Source: Monocercomonoides exilis
Taxonomy: Eukaryota > Preaxostyla > Oxymonadida > Polymastigidae
Reading direction: 5' to 3'
Length of the DNA: 64,000 nt
Assembly (NCBI GenBank): GCA_001643675.2
Contig: LSRY02000016.1
Location: 1,054,001-1,118,000, forward strand
The notes beneath the pieces are model-generated. The model searched no databases and was not told where the DNA came from. It saw nothing but the letters and a program-made list of their open reading frames with translations. Shown in pieces: positions 1 through 11,003 of this stretch. A program made the position numbers and the translations under genes. Position 1 is the stretch's first letter, and every line of letters starts with the position of its first letter.

Positions 1-1467
1 ATATCGCGTGCATACCAACATGTCAAAGTGGACGAGAAATTCAGTCCCTATCTGTGCTTCAGCTTCCAGAAGCAATGCTATGCTCACATAGGGATGCACT
101 TTGGAGCAAAAGACACGCCCAGAGTTTTCACGAAGATAATGAGACTCGCAGCGTCAAATATCAAAGAACATTGGAATGTGAAGCTTGTTATACACCTGGA
201 CGACATTCTCCTCATGCACCCAGACAGGGATGCATTAAGATCGATCTCACAGGAGATAGCCCAGTTCCTGAGAAATCTGGGCTGGATACTGTCGGAAGAG
301 AAACTGAATTTGGAACCCGAAAGGAGCGTGTAGTTTCTGGGATGGTTGTGGAACTCAGAGAAGATGGAAGTGACGCTCCAAGAAATGAAGAGAGTGCTGC
401 TCCTGGAGGATGTGCGAAAATGGATCGCACATGCAAAGAAAAGGAGGAGACAAAGGACGAGGGACCTAGCAGCACTCCTTGGGAGGCTGAATTTTGTGAG
501 GTTACAACGCCCACCAGCGAGTTTGTGGATGAAGCGCAAGCAATACGTGCTGAGGCAGGCAATAGCCCTCGGGGGCTGGAAGGGAACGGTGAGAGTCAGC
601 CCAATGATGTAAGGAGAATTAACACATTGGAGGAAAACCCTGCAAGAGAATAGACCAAGGAGTCTGAAGAGAAGGAACAGATCAGCAGAACTTACAACTG
701 ACGAGTCAAAGCTTTGATGTGGTGCAATGTTAACAATACAGAAAGAGAACAAAGAGGAGAAGATGAATGTCCACGGGAGTTGGACCCTCCAGGAGAGTGC
801 GTTAGCGATAAACGAAAAGGAGTCCAGAGCAGTGTTGAGGACTTTGATAAGGAAAGGATCATGGCTGCAACAACAGAAGATAGACCATATTCGTCTAAAG
901 ATAGACAACATGTCTACGAGATGGACAATATAGAAGAAGAGGGGAGCGCCATCGCTCATCCCAACACTGAGAGCATTGGAGAAGAGACTGAACAGCCTGG
1001 ACATATCAATACAGACGGAACATCTCCCGGGAGAACAAAACACGGAAGCAGATGCACTCAGCCGGATTGCGAAAAAGCCGGATTATGCGCTGAAGGGTGA
1101 GAAAGTCGCAGAGATATTATAAACAATCGCACCGAGAATACCAGATACAATTTTGGAACAGATTACTTCGGTATTCCGCGGAAGTACTTGGAAACTATCC
1201 TGTCTGAGAGGGAGGAGAGAGAGAGAAATGCAAGGAAACGAGATAGTACTAGTACACCCGTTCCTGAGAAACATCGGACGGACCATGAAAGAGAAGGTGA
1301 AGGAAGCCCAGAGGGAACTTACGATTCTGATTCTGCCAGCCTGGCGGGGGCAGACCTGGACCCCGCTACTGCAGCCTGGGCATTCGATAAAGACCCTGGG
1401 GACATATCAAGAGTGCATGATACCGGGAACGAAGATGAGAAGGGAAGGCTGGAAACTACCCCCATGA
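1..1467 (+). pseudogene. DIRS reverse transcriptase/RNase H, interrupted by stops
   Basis: Frame 1 from base 1 reads as a retroelement reverse transcriptase. It includes the catalytic box HLDDILL (about 193-213, the two Asp at 199-204) and, after the stop at 331, FLGWLW. RNase H follows, with TDESKL at about 700-714 and the typical DIRS segment HLPGEQNTEADALSR at 1021-1065. Stops in this one frame are TAG 331, TAA 610, TGA 715, TAG 931, TAA 1120 and TGA 1465. The protein reads on convincingly across the first four, so these are point mutations, not ends. The TGA at 715 sits in the RNase H stretch where related elements usually have Trp (GWGA-type motif). The N-terminus lies outside the window. 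Confidence 0.85.
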
Positions 1468-1484
1468 GAGGTGATAAGCGTTAA

Positions 1485-2876
1485 ACTGGAGAGGAAAATA
1501 TCCAAGGAAGGGACCTCTTCTATGCATGGGAAGAACACGTTGGAGCAAAGGACATTGCAGAATCAATTTTGAGAAATCAAAAGAGTGAAAAAGATACGTG
1601 GAGGGTGATGCTGAGATTTAAACAATTCTTGGATAGAGAGCGCATGGATGACATTGACCCCCTCACAACCAAAGATGCAAAATGGATAATGGCAGAGTTT
1701 ACCGAAACGCTTTCGAATACGAACCTCTCAAGCGGAGTGATTCATCAGACAGTACGGAAAATACTGGATTCCATCAACCTATTTAGAGAAACAAAGATTG
1801 ATCGAGAGGACATAGAAATTTTTCTAAAAACTTATGTGGGAGATAAGCCGAGAAAGGGCAAACGGTTCAAGACGATGTTATATCTTCCAATAATCACCAA
1901 ATGGGCAGAAGCCACCCATGAGATGACGGACCCACAGATCCTCCAAAGGAGAGCTCTCATCCTTACCATGATTTTTGGTGCTTTAAGTCCAGCAGAGCTG
2001 GAAAGAATGAGAAGTGTGACAACGATATTTAAAGATAACTCTGTCCAGACACAAGTACGAACAAAGACGTCGGGAGGTGAGATTATCAAAGTTATAAAAC
2101 GGAAACATCCCAACCCACGTATCGATGCAATATGAGCGCTTCAATGTTGGATGGACAATGTAAAGACGACCTTTAAGTGCGAACATGTGTGGTTCGATAT
2201 AGAGGGGAGTAGACCCGCTAACCTACAGAAGATCAAAGAAGAACTAACAGCTATTTTGAGAGAGAACGGAATTCCCGAAACTTTCACGGCGTTCTCTATA
2301 AGACACACAGTGATTACACACTTAGCAAATCGAGAAGGAGCTGACTGGAAGGCTATCAATGCTTATGCGAGATGGGCCTCAGGTTCTAGAGTAGCCCAGG
2401 AATATTACACCGTTTTACCGGTTCAATACATGAGATGGATCCTAAAGACGATCGGAGCCCCAGTACCCCTTGCAGGAAAGTGAGACAAGTCGGAGAAGGA
2501 CAGCGAGAGAGAGGATGCAAGAGATGAGGAGATAGTACCAAAAATTAAGGAATACACAGGAGAGAATGCACAAGCTGGGGGAGAAGTGGAGGTGAGCAAA
2601 AGGAAGAGATCAAAGAGACGAGTGCTTATTCGAGATAAGGGTAAACAGCAGGAGAGTGATATGGCCCAACGTCCCAAAGGTGAAGAGATACCTCCCATAA
2701 TTCACCGCAACATTATGGAGCTGACGGAGGGCAGACAGACTGCCTCACAGAAGAATCTTGAAACTGATGGGAGGAAACGCGGGGAGAGAAGCATAGGACA
2801 AATTGTCAGGACCGCAGAAACATTTAAGACCCGATCAAGAACACCCCATAGACACCTCAAGAAAGGGAGGGAGTAG
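1485..2876 (+). pseudogene. DIRS tyrosine recombinase with basic/acidic tail, interrupted by TGA codons
   Basis: The frame starting near 1485 encodes a tyrosine-recombinase-like protein. The helical N-terminal half includes RFKQFLDRERM. The catalytic half carries FSIRHTVITHL (about 2290-2320), RWASGS, and a double Tyr at 2403-2408 as the likely nucleophile. The first-box Arg is not obvious (GALSPAELERM). In-frame TGA codons occur at 2133 and 2481, and the frame then runs to 2876 through a charged tail. At 2133 the context DAI-stop-ALQCW suggests a former Trp. The frame differs from that of the reverse transcriptase upstream, as is usual for separate or overlapping DIRS ORFs. Probably inactive. 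Confidence 0.8.
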
Positions 2877-2997
2877 AGACAAGGGCCGCACCTTCATCCG
2901 CAGTCATTCTGTGCATCCGCCGCACCAGAGCGTGCTAGGAAAGTGGTTTTAGATCACACGTGCTGAGATAGAAGGGATTTCGAGACTCATTATTGAG

Positions 2998-3080
2998 GAA
3001 CAAACCTGCTTCTTGCGTTTGTTAATTCGCTCCATTGCGAATTGATAGAACGCAGTGAGACAGGTTTGCTCTGAGATAAT
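2998..3080. repeat. Putative DIRS internal complementary region (local palindrome)
   Basis: Bases 2998-3020 and 3050-3073 are imperfect reverse complements of each other (AACAAACCTG against CAGGTTTGCT). The stretch 3042-3080 is also the reverse complement of the right end at 3703-3744. An internal segment complementary to the element ends is the hallmark DIRS structure used in circular replication. Confidence 0.65.
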
Positions 3081-3702
3081 AGGAATGCGGATGGAGAGAC
3101 GATAGGAGGAGTGGTGCGAGGGGGAGCCAGGAGTATGTGGGGAGATGGCTAGAAAAAAGGGCGAAATATTGAAAGTGAGAAAGAAAGAATAAACGCCCGA
3201 AGTGATTAGTGTACGTCTAGGATCTGGAAATATTCAAATAGATTGAATAAACAGTATTAATTAAAAGCTTTCTCCTCAACACGATAACGATTGTTTTTAA
3301 CACAAAAGAGTCAGAGCAATCCATGCAGTGCGCGATGATAGGGTTTGCTCTGCCGATGCAACAGAGGAGCGGGAGGCAGAGCTTATCACACGCAGTTTTC
3401 TTTTCCACGCTATGCGGAAGCGAGAGTGGTTTTTCTTTCTGCTCCAAGATTACTCGCCTCACCGGACCCCTGCACGGCCTGCAGGTGAGAGCTCCGAGGG
3501 GCAATATCCCCTGCCCTCTGGTCTTCGTGACCAAGGCGAAAAGGCGAAGACGGTGGGGAAGTGAAGCGGACAATGCATTATTTATTTATTTCTTAATTTT
3601 AATGTTATTGTTTTGTATTTTTATCTCGCCCTTTTTTCCACGTCATATTTGGGATAAGGCGAAGTTTTTCACTCAAACCACCCATAATTTATAATAACAC
3701 TC

Positions 3703-3744
3703 ATTATCTCGGAGCAAACCTCCTTTGTTTCTGCGTTCTATCAA
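3703..3744. repeat. Right terminal segment of the DIRS element
   Basis: The reverse complement of this stretch shares TTGATAGAACGCAG, AGGTTTGCTC and GAGATAAT with 3042-3080, in the same order, with a short unmatched middle. It marks the likely right end. Sequence beyond it is AT-rich host-like DNA. Confidence 0.6.
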
Positions 3745-5418
3745 AAATATGTGTAAAAAGCTTTACAATAAAGGAGGTAGGTTTGGTACCAGTGTGCGTG
3801 TTAAGCATTGATGGTTACAACAGCAAACTTTTTTTTGGATCAGTGAGAAATCCACAAAAAAATCGTTTTGAGTTATTTTTAACTATCTTTGAAAAAGATA
3901 ACAAAAATTTGAATAATCAACGATATCAAAAACAGTTATCGATTATGAATCAGAAATTCTTTGCTTTCTCTTCGACAGTTTTTTTTTCACTTTCACCTTT
4001 TCATTTTCACTTTTTTATTTTCTTTTCTTTCTTTTCTTTTCTTATTTTTCTTATTTTTCTCTTTTTATGGATCATTGAAAAATCAAAACTTTTCGTCTGT
4101 AACATGACAAGTGATAAAAACATTTGTTTGTTTAGAATTAAAAAATAAAAAATAAATTTAAAAAATAAATAATAAAATAAATTTGTTAATAAAATAAATA
4201 AAATTAGAACAAAATTAAACAAATGTTAGCAAAAAGTTATAAAGACTTTAAAAAGCACTTTGGAAGATATTTGTTGACTGCATCTGAAATGCCTATTTTT
4301 TTCTCCTTTGCCAGTGACTGTCAATGACGGTTAATGACATATGGCTGATCCTTTTAATAATCATGCTTTCGTTCGAGTTTTGATCACATTTTTTATTTCA
4401 ATGGGATTTTCGAAAAAAGTTAAATATTCTTTTAAACAGCGTTATTTTCTACACCTCTGTGACATGACAAGAGAAAATAGAAAAAATGACAAAATGGCTG
4501 ACAAGATATTTATGATTTGTCAAAAAGGGTTATTTATAACGATTTCATAATTCTTAATTACTAAAATAATTAATTTGAAAATCTTCATGATATAATTCTT
4601 TTTATATTGAAAAAATCAAATTTTTTATTTGTGTGATCAAGTTCCCAATATTCATTTTATTTGACACGAAATGTCAGTTGAGGAATATTCTTGTCACAAT
4701 TTGTCATTAACAGTCACTGACGGTCACTGACATAAGAGAAAAAACGACAAGATATAACAGATACTATCAACAAAATCTTTCCATAGTGCTTTGAAAAGTC
4801 TTCAGAAGTTTTTGCAATAATTTATTTTATATTAATTTAAAAAAAAAATTTATTTTTTGTTTTTATTTGTTATTTTTTATTTTAAGTTTTTAATTTTTAA
4901 TTTTTTTTTTTTTGACAAACAAATATTTTTATCACTGGTCATATCACAGATGAATACGCCAATTTATTAGTCAAAAGACCAATTTTTTCATCAAATATTA
5001 TTAATTTATTCAAAACACAACACTTCATTAAAAAAACTGAACATCGATAGGTGCGTGTAATGTTGATGCATAAATGCGAAAACTGTTGTGATAAATTTTT
5101 AAAATTGGTAGAGCAAGCAAATTTTCGTTGATAATTAATGTAGGTTTATAAATTACCCAAAACAAACAAACATATAATTTAATAAAAAGAAACTTTTTTT
5201 TAGGCAAATTCATCACATTTTTGATAAATTCTGAAAAAATTGAAGTTCAATCTGTTACGTAAACTTATCTTATTTATCAATATCTTTTTTTTTTAAATTA
5301 TGTATTTCTTAATTAATACAACTTTTCCACATTATTTTTTCTTGGAGAAAATGAAATAGCATTTTCATTTTTTCTCACATTGTAAACAAAAGCAAGTGCA
5401 AATAAAAACAACTAACAC
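3745..5418. other. AT-rich intergenic stretch, no supported gene
   Basis: Open frames here are made of homopolymeric T/A stretches and show no recognisable protein. The only structure I see is the diverged inverted repeat at 4095-4955. Confidence 0.6.
4095..4955. repeat. Diverged foldback/MITE-like element
   Basis: The left arm (about 4095-4345) and right arm (about 4695-4955) are imperfect reverse complements. Examples are CATGACAAGTGATAAAAAC on the left against GTTTTTATCACTGGTCAT-type sequence on the right, and GCAAAAAGTTATAAAGACTT against AAGTCTTCAGAAGTTTTTGC. CAGTGACTGTCAATGACGG on the left matches the reverse of GTCACTGACGGTCACTGAC on the right. The centre (4340-4430) contains a segment related to the element at 44222-44458. 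Confidence 0.5.
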
Positions 5419-6820
5419 TTATGAATCCTCAAAACCTCCAAAAAGAGAACCGACCATATTCATCAGTCCTCCCATATCCCCTCCCAATGCACTTCCAAAT
5501 AATGATGACATGAAATCACCTGAATTTCTTGGGTCTCCTCCTTCTTCAGATGCATTTGTAGAATGCTCCTTAAAGTACACGTCGTGGATTCCATCCAAAC
5601 ACTGGCCAAGTGTGTCGTCTACGAGTAGAAGAGGTCTATAGACAAGCTCAGTCTGCCTAAATAATGAATAGTTATGGCTTTGCAGCGAATCCAAGAAACA
5701 TGCGCAGCAGCGAGTGATCGGTGTGAAACTTTCGCAATTCACAAATGAAATAATCGGCTTCTGAGTAATTTTAAATCCTTTGAATGATACTTCATCGGCA
5801 TGAAGACTACTTTGCGCATGCGAAGATGAATTTGTTTCTTTGCTTTTTTCCTCTTCCAGTTCTTTCTCTTCTTCTTCACCACTCACCAATTCTATTTCTT
5901 CTCCAGAAATAATATCTTCAACATACGTTTTCATAAGCGATACCGCCATTTTCAGAGTTGCTTTCGCATCCATTGCATTGTTCACAGAAAGGATTGTTAA
6001 TATCGCTCTTACAATGCCATATTCAAAAGGGGCAAAAATCTCCTTCATTTTGTCTTTTTTCGTTTTTCCAAGAGTTGACTGTGTTGGTGTAAAGTCTTGT
6101 TCTTGCAACGGATTTTCTTGATGAATTTTCTGCTCTGTATCTTCTAAAGAATCAATTTCTTCGTCTGTCGGATACAATTGATCTTTAATAAAATAATACA
6201 AAATAAATGAAGTGTCGGAATGAAGATAGTGTTGATAAGCCAGATTAACTTCATCTGGGCAAGATGAGTGCAACTCTCCAAGAAGTGTATGAATAGATGG
6301 ATGTCCGACTTGGCATATCTTCGTTTGTATAGACCATTCGAGAGAGTTGTGAAGAAATGTAATCGTTCGCTCTCTAAAGCAAAGCTTTTGATCTTTTTTA
6401 AGTTTTTCTGATGAATTATTTGCATCTGAAATATGAAATTGATCAAGTTGATTATTGCTTTCACAATCTTTGTTGTCCTCTTTGCTCGATAAATCAATAA
6501 GAATCCGTCCAATCTCGAGAATTCTATTCAGAGTTCTTTCTGAAAATCCTATTTTTTTCTTATAAAGCATAGTTATAAATATCTCTGCATAATCGTATGC
6601 AAGCGCAAACTTTTATTTCATTTAGAAAAAAAGGAATTAAAAATTAAAATAAATATTACTGAAAAACCTGGGGAATTTGTGAAAGAACTTCAACACTTTT
6701 TGCAGCGAGATCTATTGCTTCTTCTGGTTTTTTTGGGAACATACGTTTCATTTGAGATACATAAAGCTGATAAGCTTCATAATAACTCCCCTCCTCAATA
6801 AGTTTTGAAGGATTGCTCAT
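5419..6820 (-). CDS. GET4: GET4/TRC35-like tail-anchored protein targeting factor
   Basis: Two exons on the minus strand: 6668-6820 (start ATG at 6820) and 5419-6582 (stop TAA), with an intron of 85 bp, giving about 438 aa. Exon 1 begins MSNPSKLIEEGSYYEAYQLY, the typical first helical repeat of Get4. The C-terminal half has FVNCESFTPITRCCACFLDSL and LFRQTELVYRPLL, and the tail is Gly/Met-rich (GGDMGGLMNMVGSLFGG), as in animal and plant Get4. The family is an all-helical scaffold that holds Get5/Get3 and hands tail-anchored membrane proteins to the Get3 ATPase in the cytosol. An acidic Glu-rich insert (about residues 270-290) is extra. The acceptor was chosen because only it keeps the frame open. 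Family call is from memory of conserved segments. Confidence 0.85.
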
Positions 6821-7584
6821 AATTAAACTTTTATTATGGGTGAAAAACGAAAAGAAAAATTATTCCTTAAGAAAAATAAAGTTCATTATCCAGCTGAACT
6901 TATATGCTGATTTGAAGAAATAAGAATCACATGAACAATGAAATAAGATATGGTATTAATTTTGCAAATATCAATCATTTTCCATTCATAATCACAAAGA
7001 TGAAATAATGCTTGAAAATTACAAACACAAATAACAAATAAATATTTCTGTTAATTTTGCTTGGATTGCACGTAAATATTTTGAGTAGACAACATGGAGT
7101 CTACTTTTTTCTTCGTTTTTGTTGAGAAAAAATAACAATGTTTAATATAAAGTTGTTTTTCCTGAAAAAGTGCTTTTCAAATCATATTTTGAATTTCAGT
7201 AATTTTAATTCCTTTTTGTGAACTAAAATTACAGATATGTTTCAATATTTAAGATTCATCATTTTCTTCTTTTTAATCACAAATAAATTTCCCAAATAAA
7301 TAATTTGCTATCAATTTCTAAATTTATTTCACATCACCACACACACAAAATAAAAAGCAATTCAACAATAATCAATTTCTTGTTCATTATTTTTAAATTA
7401 ACTTTTCTAAAAGAAATTAAAGAATTATTGAAAAAACGAAAAAATATAATGATATAAATTAAAAATTTTAACGATAAAAATATTCTTGAAAAAATTTAAA
7501 AATTAAATGAAAATAAAAATCTCAGTCACATTTAAGGATATTTCTCCACATATGATAGCAATGAATAAAATGAGATGAATACGG
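6821..7584. other. AT-rich intergenic stretch
   Basis: I see no open frame or repeat I can support between the GET4-like start and the end of the small minus-strand gene at 7585. Confidence 0.5.
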
Positions 7585-7864
7585 TTAACAAACAATACAA
7601 ACACTTTCACCAGACATTGGACTGATGAAAACATAAGAATTGCGGACTTTGCTAACTTTTTTCATCTCATCAGTCAAATGCTTCATTAAGAGTGGTGCAT
7701 GAATACCCAAGGTATCATCATATTTTTCAAAAATATTCATAAATTCTCGCATACCTTTTTTGTTAGGTTCTTATTAACTGATCATTCACATAAATTATCA
7801 AACTCGAAGATCTCAAAAGTTCACCAACTATATACTCGCTCCGCTTTGCTGTTTCATAGCATAT
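7585..7864 (-). CDS. Small unrecognised gene, 3' exons only
   Basis: Minus strand, two exons: 7804-7864 and 7585-7754, stop TAA at 7585-7587. The 49 bp intron (7755-7803) starts GTTTGA and ends AG, like others in the window. The spliced reading includes YETAKRSEYIVGELLR, then MNIFEKYDDTLGIHAPLLMK, then KVRNSYVFISPMSGESVCIV. It has balanced composition and is far less repetitive than its surroundings, which argues for a real coding sequence. I found no convincing first exon, so the 5' end is open. The divergent CFAP96-like gene starts 150 bp away, so a shared promoter region is likely. I do not recognise the family. A decayed fragment is the alternative. Confidence 0.45.
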
Positions 7865-8015
7865 CTAACAAAACATTAGTGAGCGCATGTTTGTATCAAA
7901 AATCCTTTTTAAACATTAAATTTTCAAATCATTATTATTTGATCAAATAAATATTTTGAAAAATTCGGATCATCCGTTGCATAAAGTATAAAATCTCAAA
8001 TTTATTATTTTCATA

Positions 8016-9172
8016 ATGTCTTCTGGAGACCGACTTGCAAACGCTGCGCAACATGATTTGCATATAACAGATACATTTTCTGAACCGTCTCATATTACTA
8101 TTGGGGTATTTATTTTGCTTATTGATAAATTTTTTAAATTGTTATATTTTATTTATTTTTGCTTCAAGGATAAATACACTGCTGACAAACAAGCTCCAAG
8201 AGATGACCGTTATCGTGGAAGGCAAATCCTCACATCACCTGGCAAGCATGGGAGAACAGATTCACAACTGCTTCAAAAGCAATATGTTCCTCTTGCATCT
8301 GTATGTTTTTGAAAATGCATCAGCTATTGCATAAAGGAATTTTTATCATTCTCCTTAAATTCATTTCCTTTTTTATCTGAATAAAAATTAGGGAACACCA
8401 TACGTTGATATGCTTTCCTATGAAAGAAGGAAACACTTAGAAGAAACAAAAAAACATCCTCTAAAGCCTTTTATTCCTGCAAGTCCTCCCAAAAAATCGT
8501 TTGATTTAATTATTAAACAATTGAATACAGTTTTAAATATGTTATTTTTTAAATACTTTTTATTTGAACGATGTATTTTGTAGCGTTGGTAAAGGTAGCC
8601 TTTACGGAACACTTCAAAAACCACCTGAACACATGCCTGAAGGTGTAAAAGATGTTAAAAAAGGAGATACAAAAGTTACCCCTCGAAACTTCGTTACAAA
8701 TCCTCCAAAGAAAGGTAGTTATGGTTATTATCATACAACAATCGGTGGCAAAGAATTTGAATATAAATCCGAGCCTTATGGAGGTGTTAAAAAGAAAATT
8801 GTGGGCCAGCTTCCGAACAAGCCAATCACAAGACCATTTTTATCGACAAGCCATGGAGATAGGCTTTTTGATAACAAAATATATTCTGAGGAAGGAGTGA
8901 AGAAAAGGTCAATGACTGCTCCGCAAAAACAGCGCGCCGTTTCAGTTCCTTTCAAAGGAATGTCCCCGATGGGAGGTACGATTAATAAGTTCCCCGAGTA
9001 TGTGATTCCCCAAGGAGGTACTTATCGAACAAGAATTCCTGGAAAAGAGACAGTACACGAGAAAGTGTGGAGGCCAAGTGGAACAGATGACTTGAGCATT
9101 CCTTCAAAATCAGTATGTTCTGAAAAAAATGAAACGAGTGTTTTATTGAATGATGAATACAAATTAAAATGA
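8016..9172 (+). CDS. CFAP96: CFAP96 (C4orf47/DUF4586)-like ciliary microtubule protein
   Basis: Four exons: 8016-8105, 8169-8300, 8392-8498 and 8584-9172, with introns of 63, 91 and 85 bp starting GTATTT, GTATGT and GTTTGA. About 305 aa, close to the length of the human protein. It begins MSSGDRLANAAQHDLHITDT. Family features seen in order are FSEPSHITIGDKY, the region LASGTPYVDMLSYERRKHL, KPFIPASPPKKSVGKGSLYG, and NPPKKGSYGYYHTTIGGKEF, which matches the NPGKKGTGYGY...IG segment of animal C4orf47 in my memory. The vertebrate protein is associated with centrioles and cilia, which implies that this organism builds flagella. The splice chain restores one continuous frame across the family motifs, so the exon model is well supported. 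Confidence 0.85.
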
Positions 9173-9765
9173 AAGAATTGTAAAAAAAATTTGAATTTTG
9201 TCTGTGTTGTAAAAATTTAGTTTTTCATTATTATTTCCAAATTCTTTTTTTGTGTGCTCTTTTATCATCTTTTTTAATTTTTTTTATTTTATTTAATTTA
9301 TTAAAAATTTTTTTTAAAGATTGCATTGACAGGGTTATGCGAATCTCAAACTTTCATGCGTTCAAGAAGAATGTGATCATCCATCATCCCTCTTTCCTGA
9401 AAATTCCTCTTCTTATTTTTATAAGCTTCTTCTTGTGAATTGACAAATTACACTTGAGTCAGATATTATTTATTTCATGTTTCATTTTACATGTTAATTC
9501 CAAACATGTGATGTTTTGGTTTTTTTAGTAAAAATTCATGGAAATGATGATAGGCACTTCACAATTTATCCTAAAAATTTATTTCATTAAATAAACTCTA
9601 ATATAAAATGATTAGAAAGAAAATAACAAATTTTCATCATTTTGATTATTGAAAGAGTTAAACAAAAAAGATCGCTTCAACTGTTTTGATGATGAATTAT
9701 AGTTAAGATCATATTTCTTCACCAATTCTACTCTTTCCTACAAACTTATTTACATCTATTGTTTG
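9173..9765. other. Intergenic, T-rich
   Basis: Contains the 3' flank of the CFAP96-like gene and the 5' flank of the phosphatase gene. Nothing else is supported. Confidence 0.5.
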
Positions 9766-10762
9766 ATGGGAGGAGGCTCTTCATGCCTTTGCGGTGATAA
9801 TATGGTTTCGGATGTGGAAACACCACGCCCTCGCCATAGAACACCGACTCAAGTTTGTGAGTTTTTTTCTGTCCCTTCATGCTTAAGTTAATTTTATTGT
9901 TATTTCTAAATAAATCTATTCATTTTTGTATTTTTTTCTAGCATCATTCACAATCATCAAATGCACCATCCAGACATGCTCCACCATCTCCAAAACCACC
10001 TCAAAACACTCTACCAAAGCCACCTGAGGTTACTCAACCACCTCATAAAGAGAAAAAATCGGTTAAAAAACAGCCAGCCACTTCAAATTTTAACTTTATT
10101 CTCCCCAAACCACTTCCTGATGATTCTGAGAAAAAATGTCTTGTTCTTGATCTGGATGAGACATTGGTGCACAGTTCATTCAAGGTATATTTTGCAAATG
10201 TATTTTAAAGATTATCCTTTCGAAAATTCTGTGTTTTTTAAATTGAAAATAGCCAATTCCTCGAGCAGACTATGTTATTCCTGTGGATGTTCAAGGATCC
10301 ACTCTTCTTATTTATGTTGCGAAGAGACCAGGAGTCGATTATTTTCTTCAGCGCATGGGCGCGCTTTTCGAGATTGTATGCTTTACGGCATCAGTTTCCG
10401 ACTATGCATCTCCTCTTCTTGATCTGCTGGATACACATCGCGTGATTCGTCATCGTCTTTTTCGCGAGCACTGCGTTTATTATGAGCAAATGTACGTTAA
10501 AGATTTGTCGCGTTTGGGCCGTGCTTTGGAGAAGACATGCCTTGTAGACAACAACCTAACCTGCGGGCTTCTTCAGCCGCAGAACACAATAGGCATTGGA
10601 GCATGGTTTAGCGATGAGAACGACAGAGATCTGATGGGGCTGATTCCGCTTCTCGAAAGAATGGCTGAAGCAGACACGGTAGAGGAATTTTTGGGAGGTG
10701 TGGATTGGAGAGAAGAGGGAATAGCTGTATTTATAGCGCAATATGTTTTTATTAAAAATTAG
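9766..10762 (+). CDS. FCP1/SCP-type protein phosphatase (CTD small phosphatase-like)
   Basis: Three exons: 9766-9852, 9942-10184 and 10253-10762 (stop TAG), introns 89 and 68 bp, 279 aa. It starts MGGGSSCLCGDN. A Pro-rich linker (about residues 30-80) leads into the catalytic domain. The HAD-type motif LDLDETLVHSSFK (DxDxT, the first Asp being the phospho-acceptor in the family) sits at the end of exon 2. It is followed by PRADYVIPV, KRPGVDYFLQRMG, FTASVSDYASPLLDLLD, YVKDLSRLGR and LVDNN. The match to animal CTDSP1/2 is strong along the whole domain. Members dephosphorylate the RNA polymerase II tail or other phosphoproteins in the nucleus, or act on membranes (CTDNEP1-type), so the exact substrate is open. 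Cys residues at positions 7 and 9 could be lipidated, by analogy only. Confidence 0.92.
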
Positions 10763-11003
10763 TCATATTTTGCTTTTATCGTTGATAAATGACTTGCATA
10801 TTGATAATTTGAAACTTAAAGTATTTCGATCATTTTGCTAAAATTTTAAATAAGTTTTTTTATTTCATTGTTTCATAATACAAACCTTTTATTTCAAATT
10901 CAATTTTTCAATTATTCATCAAAATTTTAATTTTTTTTACCATTTCTTTTCATTTCTCTTCTTTTCACCCCCTTTCTCATCCCCCTCTTCCCCCCTCCAA
11001 AAC

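Larger units (their letters stand above)
1..3744 (+). mobile_element. DIRS-type (tyrosine recombinase) retrotransposon, 5' part outside window, decayed
   Basis: The order is reverse transcriptase, RNase H, tyrosine recombinase, internal complementary region, then right terminal repeat. This is the DIRS order: these elements integrate with a tyrosine recombinase instead of a DDE integrase. The window opens inside the reverse transcriptase, so gag and the left terminal repeat are missing. Each reading frame holds several stops (TAG, TAA and TGA), so this copy is probably dead. Base composition is richer in G and A than the AT-rich DNA that follows from about 3745. The right boundary is inferred from the inverted match between 3042-3080 and 3703-3744. 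Confidence 0.85.

Noticed and set aside
84-1043. 319-codon open frame on the minus strand through the reverse transcriptase
   Set aside because: It is a shadow of the retroelement coding strand. The + strand frame carries the catalytic motifs.
1-1467. Alternative code reading TAA/TAG as Gln, as in Streblomastix
   Set aside because: GET4, the phosphatase, the armadillo gene and others end naturally at TAA or TAG, and the element also has in-frame TGA.
3783-4222. Open frames in T/A-rich DNA downstream of the DIRS element
   Set aside because: Built from homopolymers, no protein-like composition, and they overlap an inverted repeat.
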